Source: DATBRV01 sp036560145 (GTDB lineage Bacteria; Myxococcota_A; UBA9160; SMWR01). From it: a DNA stretch of 64,000 nucleotides. The position numbers were made by a program, and so were the translations under genes. Below the pieces are notes generated by a model, which worked only from the letters and a program-made list of their open reading frames with translations, did not search any database and had not been told where the DNA came from. The stretch covers positions 124,001-188,000 of the forward strand of contig DATBRV010000062.1 in assembly GCA_036560145.1 (NCBI GenBank). Reading direction: 5' to 3'. Shown one piece after another: positions 35,203 through 43,934 of this stretch (its first letter is position 1; every line of letters begins with the position of its first letter).

Positions 35203-36426
35203 GTGAAGAAGCTCCTGCTCGCCGCCGGCCTCGTCGCCTTCGCCTCGTCGGCCGCCGCCGACGGCTCCGACTATCGTTATCTCCAGCTGGTGTCCCCCGG
35301 CCAGTCGATCCAGGCTGCCATCGACCGCGCGGCGGAGGGCGGCTGGATCCTGGTGCTGCCGGGGACCTACCGCGAGACGGCCGACGCGACCAACGGGCTC
35401 AACATCACGCGCGGCGTCAACCTGGTCGGCCTCTCGACGCCGCGGAAGAAGGTGGTGCTCGAGAACTCGGGCTCGCAGCGCAACGGCATCGTCGCCGTGC
35501 CCGCGGCGCACACCGACTGCATGAGCTGCCACGCGAGCATGGCGCCGCCCTTCGAGCTGCTGCCGGGCGTGGACCCGAGCCCGCTCTCGACGGAGCCGAC
35601 GATCTACGGGCTCTCGATCAGCGGCATCACGATCCAGAACTTCTCCAACAACGGGCTCTTCACCCGTAACGTCGACGGCTTCAAGTTCATCGACGTCCAT
35701 TCGGTCGGGAACCGGAACTACGGGATCTTCCCGACCGCGTCGAAGAACGGGCTGATCGCCCACAGCAGCGCCACCGGCGCCAACGACAGCGGCATCTGGG
35801 TGGAGACCTCCGAGCTGGTCGCCGTCACCCACAACCTGGTGGAAGGCAACGTCAACGGCTTCGAGGTCTCGAACAGCGAGGAGATCCTGCTCGCCAACAA
35901 CGAGGCGCGGGGCAACACGGTCGGGATGGCGATCCTGTTCCTGCCCGACATCTTCGACGAGCGGCCCGACTCCCGGCGCATCACAGTGCGCAACAACCAC
36001 GTTCACGACAACAACAAGCCCAACACCGCCCGGCCGGGCTCGATCCTCTCGACGGTCCCGTCGGGAACCGGGATCCTCTACCTGGGCGTCGACGACTCCG
36101 TGATCTCGAAGAACGTGGTGCGGAACCACGACTTCGTCGGAATCGGCGTCGTCGATTACTGCGCGGTGGTCGCCGGAGGCCCCTTCGACTGCCTGGTGGA
36201 TCCCGACATCACGCTCGGCTTCCTGCTCGACAACGCCGCCAGCAACAACCAGGTGATCGAGAACGTGGTGGTCGAGAACGGGGTCGACGTGGATCCCGGG
36301 AACCCCTTCGCCTTCGCGGCCAGCGACCTCGCGCTGATCACGGACGGCGACAACCGGAACTGCTACCAGGACAACATCTTCGGGACGTTCTTCTCGACGC
36401 TCGGTGTGCTGCCGCCCTGTCGCTGA
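35203..36426 (+). CDS. Secreted right-handed beta-helix protein with a CxxCH motif
   Basis: 407 aa. GTG 35203 is chosen, with GGAGG eight bases upstream, and opens a Sec signal (KKLLLAAGLVAFASSAAA). The body is a parallel beta-helix: DGSDYRYLQLVSPGQSIQAA, then repeated turns such as ISGITIQNFSNNGLFTRN, GIFPTASKNGLIAHSSA and NGFEVSNSEEILLANNEA, as in pectate-lyase-like and NosD-like proteins. At residues 106-110 CMSCH matches the c-type haem-binding motif; an inserted loop of about 30 residues surrounds it. Two other Cys pairs occur later. Whether haem is bound is unknown. Function could be polysaccharide binding or copper/haem handling. Confidence 0.75.
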   Translation: MKKLLLAAGLVAFASSAAADGSDYRYLQLVSPGQSIQAAIDRAAEGGWILVLPGTYRETADATNGLNITRGVNLVGLSTPRKKVVLENSGSQRNGIVAVPAAHTDCMSCHASMAPPFELLPGVDPSPLSTEPTIYGLSISGITIQNFSNNGLFTRNVDGFKFIDVHSVGNRNYGIFPTASKNGLIAHSSATGANDSGIWVETSELVAVTHNLVEGNVNGFEVSNSEEILLANNEARGNTVGMAILFLPDIFDERPDSRRITVRNNHVHDNNKPNTARPGSILSTVPSGTGILYLGVDDSVISKNVVRNHDFVGIGVVDYCAVVAGGPFDCLVDPDITLGFLLDNAASNNQVIENVVVENGVDVDPGNPFAFAASDLALITDGDNRNCYQDNIFGTFFSTLGVLPPCR

Positions 36427-36444
36427 CCCGCCGCGGCGAGCGCG

Positions 36445-37179
36445 ATGCAATCGAGCCAGACCGAGCGCCGGCTCCTCGCCGGCCCCGCCAGCCGTCTCGC
36501 CGAGCTGCGGCGCGCGCTGCGCATCTTCGCCGAGCTGCTGCGCGGCTTCCGCGCGCTCCACTTCGCGGGGCCCTGCGTGACCGTGTTCGGCTCGGCCCGC
36601 TTCCCGGAGGGACATCCCCATTACGAGCTGGCGCGCGAGATGGGGCGCCGGATCGGCCGGATGGGCTTCACGGTGATGACCGGCGGGGGCCCCGGCATCA
36701 TGGAGGCGGCCAACCGCGGCGCCCGCGACGTCGGCGCGTGCTCGATCGGCTGCAACATCGCGCTGCCGCTCGAGCAGGTGCCGAATCCGTATCTGGACCG
36801 CTTCATCGAGTTCGAGCACTTCTTCGTGCGCAAGCTGATGCTCGTCAAATACTCCTACGCCTTCCTGGCGCTGCCGGGCGGCTTCGGGACGCTCGATGAG
36901 GTCTTCGAGGTCGCGACGCTGATCCAGACCCGCAAGATCGAGGGTTTCCCCTGCGTGCTGATGGGCCTCGAGTACTGGGCGCCGCTGCGGGAGTTCATCG
37001 AGAAGCAGATGACCGCCGCGGGGACGATCTCGCGCGCGGACGCCGCGCAGATCCTCTTCACCGACGACCCCGAGCTGGCCATGCGCTGGATCGCCGAGCG
37101 CACCGAGGCGCTGCTCGCCGCCCATCGCCCCCCGCGCCCGCTGCGGCTGCTGGGCGAGAAGGGAATGGCGCCGCGCTGA
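36445..37179 (+). CDS. LOG-family protein (nucleoside 5'-monophosphate phosphoribohydrolase type)
   Basis: 244 aa. The LOG fold is indicated by VTVFGSARFPEGHPHYELA, the glycine-rich MTGGGPGIMEAANRGA and the signature LPGGFGTLDEVFE with the catalytic Arg/Glu set. LOG enzymes cut the base from nucleotides such as cytokinin riboside monophosphate or AMP/GMP; in bacteria the role is often general nucleotide salvage. The N-terminal 40 residues (LAELRRALRIFAELLRGFRAL) form a helical extension seen in the larger LOG subgroup. No operon partner: it starts 18 bp after the beta-helix gene and is convergent with the next. Confidence 0.87.
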   Translation: MQSSQTERRLLAGPASRLAELRRALRIFAELLRGFRALHFAGPCVTVFGSARFPEGHPHYELAREMGRRIGRMGFTVMTGGGPGIMEAANRGARDVGACSIGCNIALPLEQVPNPYLDRFIEFEHFFVRKLMLVKYSYAFLALPGGFGTLDEVFEVATLIQTRKIEGFPCVLMGLEYWAPLREFIEKQMTAAGTISRADAAQILFTDDPELAMRWIAERTEALLAAHRPPRPLRLLGEKGMAPR

Positions 37180-37201
37180 AGGAACGCCGCCGGTGGCGGG
37201 C

Positions 37202-38083
37202 TCACTCGCCAGGCGGCTCGGGCTCGACCTGGATCTCCAGCTCCTTGCGCTGCTCGTAGACCTTTCGGAGCCGGCGCTGCTTCTCCATCTCGATCCGCAG
37301 CTCCTTGAGCACCGCCTCCTTCGAGATCTCGCGCTCCTGCACCTCGAGCGAGAGCGCCTTGCACGAGTCCTTCATGTACGGCCCGCAGGCGGGGCTCGAG
37401 CAGCAGTAGCCGGCAAAATCCTCGAAGCGGCGCGGCGCCTGGGGAAGCCGCGCCACGTTGATCGTGCGCAACATCTCCGGATCCGTCGCCTGGAGCTCGG
37501 CGAAGCACTGGCGCGCCTCCGCCAGGTCGCCCCGCTTCCACGCGATCAGCATGTCGTTGAAGAGCCCCGCACCGTAGGGGGCCCCCTTCTTCACGCCGAG
37601 GTCGGTCCAGGTCTGCGCCTTGTTGAGCTGCCCGAGGTAGACGTAGATCTCCCCGATGTTGGTGTAGGCGGTGCCGGAGGGCTGGAGGCGCCGCGCGTTG
37701 TCGAAGCCGCGCATCGCCTGCCGGAGCTGGCCCCGATAGGTGTCCATCACCGCCAGGTAGAAGTGGGGCCGCTCGTCGCGCGGGTCGATCTCGAGCGCGG
37801 TCACGAACTCGGCGACCGACTTCTCGAGAAAGGCCAGGTAGCGCGTCTCGTCGTGCTCCCGATCCAGTGCGTCGCGCGCGATCTTGTAGTACGCCTCGCC
37901 CAGCGCGACGCGCACGTCGGCCGAGTCCGGGTCGGCCGCGCGCGCCTGCTCGAGCTCCGTGCGCGCGCCCTCCAGGTCGCCGCTCTGGGCCTTCGCCTGC
38001 GCGCGCGAGACCGCCGCGGGCGCGCAGCCGGCCGCCGCGAGCAGCAGGAGCGCCGCCAGCACCGAGAAGTTCCGCCGCGTCAC
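37202..38083 (-). CDS. TPR-repeat lipoprotein
   Basis: 293 aa. GTG 38083 follows GGGAGG and overlaps the stop of the BtuF-like gene (GTGA). The signal ends in the lipobox LLAAAGC. Residues 25-185 contain tetratricopeptide repeats (AQSGDLEGARTELEQARAAD, VALGEAYYKIARDAL, FYLAVMDTYRGQLRQAM, YTNIGEIYVYLGQLNKA). Then comes a cysteine cluster YCCSSPACGPYMKDSCKAL, possibly a metal or disulfide knot, and a charged coiled-coil end (KELRIEMEKQRRLRKVYEQ). It is probably a periplasmic scaffold. Linked by coupling to the substrate-binding lipoprotein. Confidence 0.78.
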   Translation of the reverse strand: MTRRNFSVLAALLLLAAAGCAPAAVSRAQAKAQSGDLEGARTELEQARAADPDSADVRVALGEAYYKIARDALDREHDETRYLAFLEKSVAEFVTALEIDPRDERPHFYLAVMDTYRGQLRQAMRGFDNARRLQPSGTAYTNIGEIYVYLGQLNKAQTWTDLGVKKGAPYGAGLFNDMLIAWKRGDLAEARQCFAELQATDPEMLRTINVARLPQAPRRFEDFAGYCCSSPACGPYMKDSCKALSLEVQEREISKEAVLKELRIEMEKQRRLRKVYEQRKELEIQVEPEPPGE

Positions 38084-38952
38084 GAGCCTCCCTCGCCGCC
38101 CTCCGCAGGAGCGGCGGGCCGTAGCGTAGTCCGCTCCAGCTCCTCCGATAAGGGTTCGATCACGGCGCGCAGACGGCGGGCGGCATCCGCCGCCTCGTGC
38201 ATCCACCGGTGCTCGGCGTCGAAGACGAAGAACTCGACGCGGTAGGCCGCTGGCAACGATCGCTGGATCGCGTCGCGATCGCCGTCCGAAATCGGACCCG
38301 GGCTCACGACCAGCAGCAGATCCGGCGCGAAGGCTCGCAAGCGGCCCGCCTCCAGCGGGATCTGCGTCTCCTCGCCGCCGTGCGTCACGCTGCTCGCGCC
38401 GGCGATTTCGATGAAGTCCGTGATGAAGCTGTGTCCCCCCGCGAACGAGAGCGGCGCGGGGCCGATCAACCCGGCCACGCGCGGGCGCGGTCTTCCGAAC
38501 GAGGAACCTCCAATGCCGGCGAGCTCACGCGAGAGCGCCACCTCGAATGCCCGGGCGCGAGGAGTGCCCACCAGCCGCGCCCCCAGATCGCGGCAGAGAG
38601 CGAGGGCCTCTTCGAGGTCGTGGGGCGCGTACACGATGACTTCGAACCCGGCAGAGCGCAGCGCCTCGCCAGCCTGCGCTTCCGGCACCAGAATGACGTC
38701 CGGGGCGAACTCGCCCGCGCCGGCGAGATCCACGATCGGAAGCCCGCGCAGGGCGGGAATCTCGCTCGACCCGCGGTCGACGGCGAGGATGCCTTCGCCC
38801 GCGCCGAGGGCGAGCAGGAACTCACTGGCCGCCCGGGACAGCGAGACGAGACGCAGCGGCGAAACCGATTGCGGCGCCTCTGCAATCCTCTCCGACGATC
38901 CGCAAGCGATCAGGCCGGCGACGCCCGCGAGCAGGGCGACGCGCCTCCCCAC
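38080..38952 (-). CDS. BtuF/FepB-like periplasmic substrate-binding lipoprotein
   Basis: 290 aa. GTG 38952 has AGGAGG seven bases upstream and gives a compact lipoprotein signal (VGRRVALLAGVAGLIACG); ATG 38982 is less likely. The cluster-8 binding-protein pattern follows: RLVSLSRAASEFLLALGAGE (first strand-helix), LPIVDLAGAGEFAPDVILVP, FEVIVYAPHDLEEALALCRD, then SFITDFIEIAGASSV. Proteins of this type bind cobalamin or ferric chelates for an ABC importer; no permease or ATPase is nearby, so the substrate and transporter are unknown. First gene of an operon with the TPR lipoprotein, divergent from a sorting-signal protein. Confidence 0.78.
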   Translation of the reverse strand: MGRRVALLAGVAGLIACGSSERIAEAPQSVSPLRLVSLSRAASEFLLALGAGEGILAVDRGSSEIPALRGLPIVDLAGAGEFAPDVILVPEAQAGEALRSAGFEVIVYAPHDLEEALALCRDLGARLVGTPRARAFEVALSRELAGIGGSSFGRPRPRVAGLIGPAPLSFAGGHSFITDFIEIAGASSVTHGGEETQIPLEAGRLRAFAPDLLLVVSPGPISDGDRDAIQRSLPAAYRVEFFVFDAEHRWMHEAADAARRLRAVIEPLSEELERTTLRPAAPAEGGEGGS

Positions 38953-39034
38953 GGGAAACCTCCTGTTGAATACGTCTGACATCCCGTGACCATCCCTGAT
39001 AGAGTGTGATGCATTCCCCGAGGAGGGAGAAGAG

Positions 39035-39655
39035 ATGAAGACCACGATCGGGAATTTCGCGCGCTGCTTCGCCGCGACTGCGCTGCACTTTGCCGTCGCC
39101 GGAACGGCCTTTGCCGGCACCCACACCTGGGACGTCAACGAAGTCTTCAGCAATGCCGACGGGTCGGTTCAGTTCGTCGAGCTGGTGGAAGCCAACGGCA
39201 CCCCGAACGAGCTGGGCGTGCCGGGCCAGACGCTGTCGAGCAGCTTGGAGAGCTTCACGATCGGCGGCGGCCCGTTGTCACCGCCTACGTCGAACAAGTT
39301 CTTCCTGATCGCCACGGCTGCATTTGCGGCGCTGCCTGGCGCACCCACGCCGGACTCCATCGTGCTGGCATCCAACACACCGATTTTCGCCAACACCGGA
39401 GATACGATCAACTACGGGCCGTACGACAGCCTCGCATTCGGGTCGGTGCCGACCAACGGAATCCTCTCCCTGAATCGCAACCTGACCACGGGAACCAACT
39501 CGCCCACGAACTACGCTGGAACCTCGGGGTCGGTCGATGCATCCACCCCGGCTCCGCTTCCGGCGCTGAACGAGTGGGGGATGGGGCTCGCGGCCGGGCT
39601 GCTGTTGCTGGCGGGTGCGGCGGTCGTGCTGCGGTCGCGCGCCAGGACCGCCTGA
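39035..39655 (+). CDS. Exported protein with IPTL-CTERM-like sorting signal
   Basis: 206 aa. AGGAGGG stands before ATG 39035. Signal peptide residues 1-27 (TAFAG). The mature domain resembles a lamin-tail/LTD-like beta-sandwich: WDVNEVFSNADGSVQFVELV, then NKFFLIATAAFAALPG and GDTINYGPYDSLAF. The tail is LPALNEWGMGLAAGL, hydrophobic residues, and RSRARTA, a close match to the IPTL-CTERM pattern (IPTLSEWG). Such proteins are processed by a rhombosortase or an unknown sortase at the surface. No partner protease is in the window. Confidence 0.8.
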   Translation: MKTTIGNFARCFAATALHFAVAGTAFAGTHTWDVNEVFSNADGSVQFVELVEANGTPNELGVPGQTLSSSLESFTIGGGPLSPPTSNKFFLIATAAFAALPGAPTPDSIVLASNTPIFANTGDTINYGPYDSLAFGSVPTNGILSLNRNLTTGTNSPTNYAGTSGSVDASTPAPLPALNEWGMGLAAGLLLLAGAAVVLRSRARTA

Positions 39656-39744
39656 GCCGGGAGCGGCGGGGTCGATCCTTCTCGACGGTGTGACCGGATC
39701 TGACACACCAGCGGGGCATGCTGGAGGTCGAAGGAGACCTCCCC

Positions 39745-40752
39745 ATGCATCCCCCCGCATCGGCTTCGACGGCCCCCGACCTCTCGCCCATCGCCGAGCT
39801 GCTCGGCCGCCTGGCGCTCGCGCCGCGCCAGACGCACAAGGCCCTGACCCTCTGGCCCCTCGTCCTGCGCGAGGACGTCCCCCTGGCCGAAGGGCCCGGC
39901 TACGTCCCGCTCGCGCGCGCGCTCGAAGATGGCAGCGTGCAGATCGACGAGCTCGACGAGCGCGGCTCGGTGCCGCTGGTGCGCGTCCGCAACCGCGGGA
40001 GTCTCGACGTGCTGTTCCTGTTCGGTGAGGAGATCCGCGGCGCCAAGCAGAACCGGATCGCGAACGCGAGCTTCCTGGTCCCCGCGCGCGGCGAGCTGGT
40101 GATCGACGTCTCCTGCGTCGAGCAGGGGCGCTGGGGACGCCGGGGCCGCATCGACTTCGCGCCCTCCGGCGAGATTTTCTCGCAGAGGATGCGCAAGAAG
40201 ATGGCCCAGCGCGTGGCGGAATCGCGGCGCCGCGGCGGACGCTTCGAGGCCAACCAGATGGAGGTCTGGCAGGAGATCGGCGAACGGCTCGCGCAGACGC
40301 ACACCGCGTCGGCGACGGACTCGTACGAGGATTACGTGCGCTCGCGCCGCGCCGATCTGAGCGACCTGCTGGCGGCCTTCCGCCCACTCGGGCGCCAGGT
40401 CGGATTCCTCGCCGTCGCCGGCGATAGGATCGTCGGCCTCGAGGCGATCGGCCGGCCGGAGGTGTTCGCGGAGCAGTTCGAAGGGCTCGTGCGATCCTAC
40501 GCGGTGGATGCGATCGACCCGCCGCTGGGCGAGCGCGCCCGTGAGCGCAGGGCCGCCGGCGCCGATTCCCCCGAAGCGTTCCTGGCGGCGCTCGGCCGTG
40601 CGCCGGCCGAGCGAGCGCGATCCCTCGGCCTGGGAGACGATCTCAGGATCGAGGGTGAAGGCGTGGCCGGCTGCGCCCTGGTGGCCGGTGAGGTGATCCA
40701 CCTGACCGCCTTTCCTTCGCCGGCCGCATCGCTGGCTCCCGGCGAGGGGTGA
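39745..40752 (+). CDS. ARPP-1-like domain protein
   Basis: 335-aa soluble protein. ATG 39745 is used, with AGGAG eight bases upstream. The core resembles the ARPP-1 domain (ARG- and rhodanese/phosphatase-associated protein, DUF6569): KALTLWPLVLREDVPL, ALEDGSVQIDELDERGSVP, VRVRNRGSLDVLFLFGEEI, RGAKQNRIANASFLVPA, and VIDVSCVEQGRW. These motifs include conserved Gly, Asn and Cys residues, but no reaction is known. Ten bases separate it from a DUF2779 nuclease and an ABC-F ATPase follows, so these three could be one transcript. The C-terminal part is poorly conserved-looking. Confidence 0.65.
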   Translation: MHPPASASTAPDLSPIAELLGRLALAPRQTHKALTLWPLVLREDVPLAEGPGYVPLARALEDGSVQIDELDERGSVPLVRVRNRGSLDVLFLFGEEIRGAKQNRIANASFLVPARGELVIDVSCVEQGRWGRRGRIDFAPSGEIFSQRMRKKMAQRVAESRRRGGRFEANQMEVWQEIGERLAQTHTASATDSYEDYVRSRRADLSDLLAAFRPLGRQVGFLAVAGDRIVGLEAIGRPEVFAEQFEGLVRSYAVDAIDPPLGERARERRAAGADSPEAFLAALGRAPAERARSLGLGDDLRIEGEGVAGCALVAGEVIHLTAFPSPAASLAPGEG

Positions 40753-40761
40753 GCGAATTCG

Positions 40762-42246
40762 ATGACGCGCACGCTCTCGAAATCGAAATACCTGGCCGGC
40801 TGCCAGTGTCCGCGCCGGATCTGGCTCAGCTGCCGCGCGCCGGAGCTCGCGGCCGAGCCCGACGCGGCGAAGCAGGCGCTCTTCGAGCAGGGCCACGAGA
40901 TCGGCCGCCGCGCCCACGCGCTCTTTCCGGGCGGCGTGCTCGTCTCGCACCCCGCCTGGGAGCACCGGCAGGCCGTCGAGAAGACGCGGGCGCTGCTCGC
41001 GGATCCCTCGGTGCCGGCCATCTTCGAGGCCGCCTTCGAGCACGACGGCGTGCGGATCCGGGCCGACGTGCTCGAGCGCCTGGCCGGCGGCGGCTTCGGC
41101 CTGCGCGAGGTGAAGGCGAGCGCCCGGGTGAAGCCGGAGCACCTCGACGACTGCGCGGTGCAGCTGCACGTGCTCGCGGGCTGCGGCCTGCGCATCGATT
41201 CCGTCGAGCTCGTCCACGTGAACACCGCCTACCTGCGCGAGGAGGGCGAGATCGACTGGGCCGGCCTGTTCGCGCGCAGCGACCTCACCAACGAGGTGGC
41301 GGCGGCGCTGCCGGGGGTGGCCGAGCGCGTGGCGGGCTTCCACGCCGTGGTGAGCGCGCCGAGCGCGCCGGAGATCGAGCCGTCGGACCACTGCTTCACC
41401 CCCTTCGACTGCGAGTTCTGGGAGCACTGCACGCGCGCCAAGCCCGACGACTGGATCTACCACCTGCCCTGGATCGGAAAGCGCTACGAAGCGCTGCGCG
41501 CCGCCGGCATCGAGCGCATCGTCGAGCTGCCGGACGACCCGCCCCTCTCCGTGCTCCACCACCGGATCCGCGCGGCGCTGCGCAGCGGTCGAGCGCAGCT
41601 GGCGCCCGGTCTGGGAGAGGCGCTGCGCACGTCGGGGCCGCCCGCCCACTATCTCGATTTCGAGACCACCAACCCGGCCATCCCGCTCTATCCGGGAACG
41701 CGGCCGTACCAGGTGATCCCCTTCCAGTGGTCGCTCCACTCGGACGACGGCAGCGCCGGCCTACGCCACCGCGAGCTGCTGGCCGGCGGAGCCTGCGATC
41801 CGCGCCGCGAGTTCGCCGAGACGCTGATCGCCGCGCTGGACGGCGACGACGCGCCCGTGCTCGTCTACTCGGGCTTCGAGGGCACGCAGCTCGGCCAGCT
41901 CGAGAGCCGCTTCTCCGACCTCGCGCCCGCGCTGGAGCGGATCCACGCGCGGCTCTTCGATCTGCTTCCGGTCGTGCGCCGTCATCTCTACCACCCCGGC
42001 TTCGCCTTCTCGTTCTCGATCAAGTCCGTCGCCCCGGCGCTCGCTCCCGGCCTCGACTGGAGCGATCTGGGCGCGGTCGCCGAGGGCTCGGCCGCGTCCG
42101 CCGCCTTCGCCTCGCTCGCGGCCGGCCGCGTCCCCGCCGGCGAGCAGGAGCGTCTGCGCACGGCCCTGCGCACCTATTGCGCCCGCGATACGCTGGCGCT
42201 GGCGCGCGTCCACGCGGCGCTGCGCGAGAGGGCCCGCGGGGCGTAG
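40762..42246 (+). CDS. DUF2779 protein: PD-(D/E)xK-like plus DEDD exonuclease-like
   Basis: 494 aa. The N-terminal half fits a RecB/Cas4-like nuclease: LSKSKYLAGCQCPRRIWLSC, then RIRADVLERLAGGGFGLREV followed by KAS, which has the D...E.K pattern, and cysteines at FDCEFWEHC that may form a cluster as in Cas4. The C-terminal half starts YLDFETTNPAIPLYPG, a DEDD-type exonuclease first motif, continues with VLVYSGFEGTQL and ends YCARDTLALARVH, the late Asp motif. The combination is DUF2779. Function is not established; the family is seen in DNA metabolism and some defence-linked contexts. Confidence 0.75.
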   Translation: MTRTLSKSKYLAGCQCPRRIWLSCRAPELAAEPDAAKQALFEQGHEIGRRAHALFPGGVLVSHPAWEHRQAVEKTRALLADPSVPAIFEAAFEHDGVRIRADVLERLAGGGFGLREVKASARVKPEHLDDCAVQLHVLAGCGLRIDSVELVHVNTAYLREEGEIDWAGLFARSDLTNEVAAALPGVAERVAGFHAVVSAPSAPEIEPSDHCFTPFDCEFWEHCTRAKPDDWIYHLPWIGKRYEALRAAGIERIVELPDDPPLSVLHHRIRAALRSGRAQLAPGLGEALRTSGPPAHYLDFETTNPAIPLYPGTRPYQVIPFQWSLHSDDGSAGLRHRELLAGGACDPRREFAETLIAALDGDDAPVLVYSGFEGTQLGQLESRFSDLAPALERIHARLFDLLPVVRRHLYHPGFAFSFSIKSVAPALAPGLDWSDLGAVAEGSAASAAFASLAAGRVPAGEQERLRTALRTYCARDTLALARVHAALRERARGA

Positions 42247-42273
42247 CGCGCCGGTGTGGTACAAACCCCGGCC

Positions 42274-43896
42274 GTGATCCGAATCGACGGCCTCTCCAAA
42301 CGACACGGCCGGCAGATCCTCTTCCTCGAGGCGTCCGCCGCGGTGAACCGCGGCGAGAAGGTCGGCCTGGTCGGCCCGAACGGCGCCGGCAAGACCACCA
42401 TCTTCCGGCTGATCACCCGCGAGGAGGAGCCCGACGACGGCCAGATCTCCGTCGATCGCGGCGTCGCGATCGGCTACTTCAGCCAGGAGATCGGCGAGAT
42501 GAAGGGCAAGAGCGTCGTCGAGGCGACGCTCGACGGCGCGGGGCCGGTGTCCGACGCCGCCCGCAGCCTGCACGAGCTCGAGCACGCGCTCGCCGATCCC
42601 GCGCGCATAGACGAGCTTGACGCGCTGGTCGAGCGCTACGGCGAGGCGCAGGCGCGCTTCGACGAGCTCGGCGGCTACGGGCTCGAGGCGCGCGCGCGCG
42701 AGGTGCTGGCCGGCCTCGGCTTCGCCCCCGAGGCGATGGACGGCGACGTCGGGGCCCTCTCCGGCGGCTGGAAGATGCGCGTCGGACTGGCGCGGATCCT
42801 GGTGATGCAGCCCGACGCGCTGCTGCTCGACGAGCCGACCAACCATTTGGACCTCGAGTCGATCCTGTGGCTCGAGGGCTGGCTCGCCGGGTTTCCCGGC
42901 GCGCTGCTGATGACGTCGCACGACCGCGAGTTCCTGAACCGGATGGTCTCGAAAGTCATCGAGATCGACGCCGGCGAGCTGCTCACCTATTCGGGCAACT
43001 ACGACTTCTACGAGCGCCAGCGGGCGATCGCCGAGCGCGAGCAGGCCGCCCAGTACGCGCGCCAGCAGGCGATGCTCGCCAAGGAGGAGGCCTTCATCGC
43101 GCGCTTCAAGGCCCGCGCCAGCCACGCCGCGCAGGTGCAATCGCGCGTCAAGAAGATCGAGAAGATCGAGAAGGTGGAGCCGCCCAAGCGGCGAGCGTCC
43201 GTCGCCTTCGAGTTCCGCCCGGCGCCGCGCTCGGGAGACGACGTGGTGCGCATCGCGGGCCTGCGCAAGGCCTACGGCGATCGGGTCGTCTTCGACGGCC
43301 TCGATCTCTGGGTGCGCCGCCGCGAGCGCTGGTGCGTGATGGGCGCGAACGGCGCCGGCAAGTCCACCCTTTTGAAGCTGATCGCCGGCGAGGCGACGCC
43401 CGACGCAGGCAGCCTCACGCTCGGCGCGGCCGTCAAGCTCGGCTACTTCGCGCAGCACTCGATGGACGTGCTCTCCGGCGACGAGAGCGTCTTCGAGACG
43501 CTGGAGGCCGCCTTCCCGTCCGCCTCGATCGGCTCGCTGCGCGCGTTGGCGGGCTGCTTCGGCTTCTCGGGCGACGAGATCGAGAAGCGCTGCCGGTTGT
43601 TGTCAGGCGGCGAGAAGGCGCGCCTGGTGCTGGCGCGGATGCTCTACGATCCGCCTAATTTTCTGGTGCTCGACGAACCCACCAACCATCTCGACCTGGC
43701 GACCAAGGAGATGCTGATCACGGCGCTCGCCGGCTTCGAGGGCACCCTGCTGCTCGTCTCCCACGACCGCCGCTTCCTGGCCGCGCTCACCAACCGGGTG
43801 CTCGAGCTCACCCCCGGCTCCGCGCGCGTGTACGGCGGCGGCTATCTCGAATACGTCACCGCCAGCGGACACGAGGCGCCTGGCATGCGGGCCTGA
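42274..43896 (+). CDS. ABC-F ATPase (Uup/EttA-like ribosome-associated)
   Basis: 540 aa; GTG 42274 (VIRIDGLSKRHG) is the natural start of the family. Two ABC domains without membrane part: Walker A GPNGAGKTTIF and GANGAGKSTLLKL, signatures LSGGWKMRVGLARIL and LSGGEKARLVLARML, Walker B LLLDEPTNHLD and LVLDEPTNHLD. Between them is a charged ABC-F linker (YARQQAMLAKEEAFIARFKA, SRVKKIEKIEKVEPPKRR). Such proteins bind the ribosomal E site and help translation under stress; some confer antibiotic resistance. There is no C-terminal coiled coil, so it is closer to the short type. It follows DUF2779 after 27 bp. Confidence 0.92.
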   Translation: MIRIDGLSKRHGRQILFLEASAAVNRGEKVGLVGPNGAGKTTIFRLITREEEPDDGQISVDRGVAIGYFSQEIGEMKGKSVVEATLDGAGPVSDAARSLHELEHALADPARIDELDALVERYGEAQARFDELGGYGLEARAREVLAGLGFAPEAMDGDVGALSGGWKMRVGLARILVMQPDALLLDEPTNHLDLESILWLEGWLAGFPGALLMTSHDREFLNRMVSKVIEIDAGELLTYSGNYDFYERQRAIAEREQAAQYARQQAMLAKEEAFIARFKARASHAAQVQSRVKKIEKIEKVEPPKRRASVAFEFRPAPRSGDDVVRIAGLRKAYGDRVVFDGLDLWVRRRERWCVMGANGAGKSTLLKLIAGEATPDAGSLTLGAAVKLGYFAQHSMDVLSGDESVFETLEAAFPSASIGSLRALAGCFGFSGDEIEKRCRLLSGGEKARLVLARMLYDPPNFLVLDEPTNHLDLATKEMLITALAGFEGTLLLVSHDRRFLAALTNRVLELTPGSARVYGGGYLEYVTASGHEAPGMRA

Positions 43897-43934
43897 CGGC
43901 GCTCGCGCCGATCCGACACCCGATCCGCCGTGGG

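Noticed and set aside
38953..39034. Cobalamin riboswitch in front of the BtuF-like gene
   Set aside because: The divergent region is only about 80 bp and has no B12-box-like sequence.
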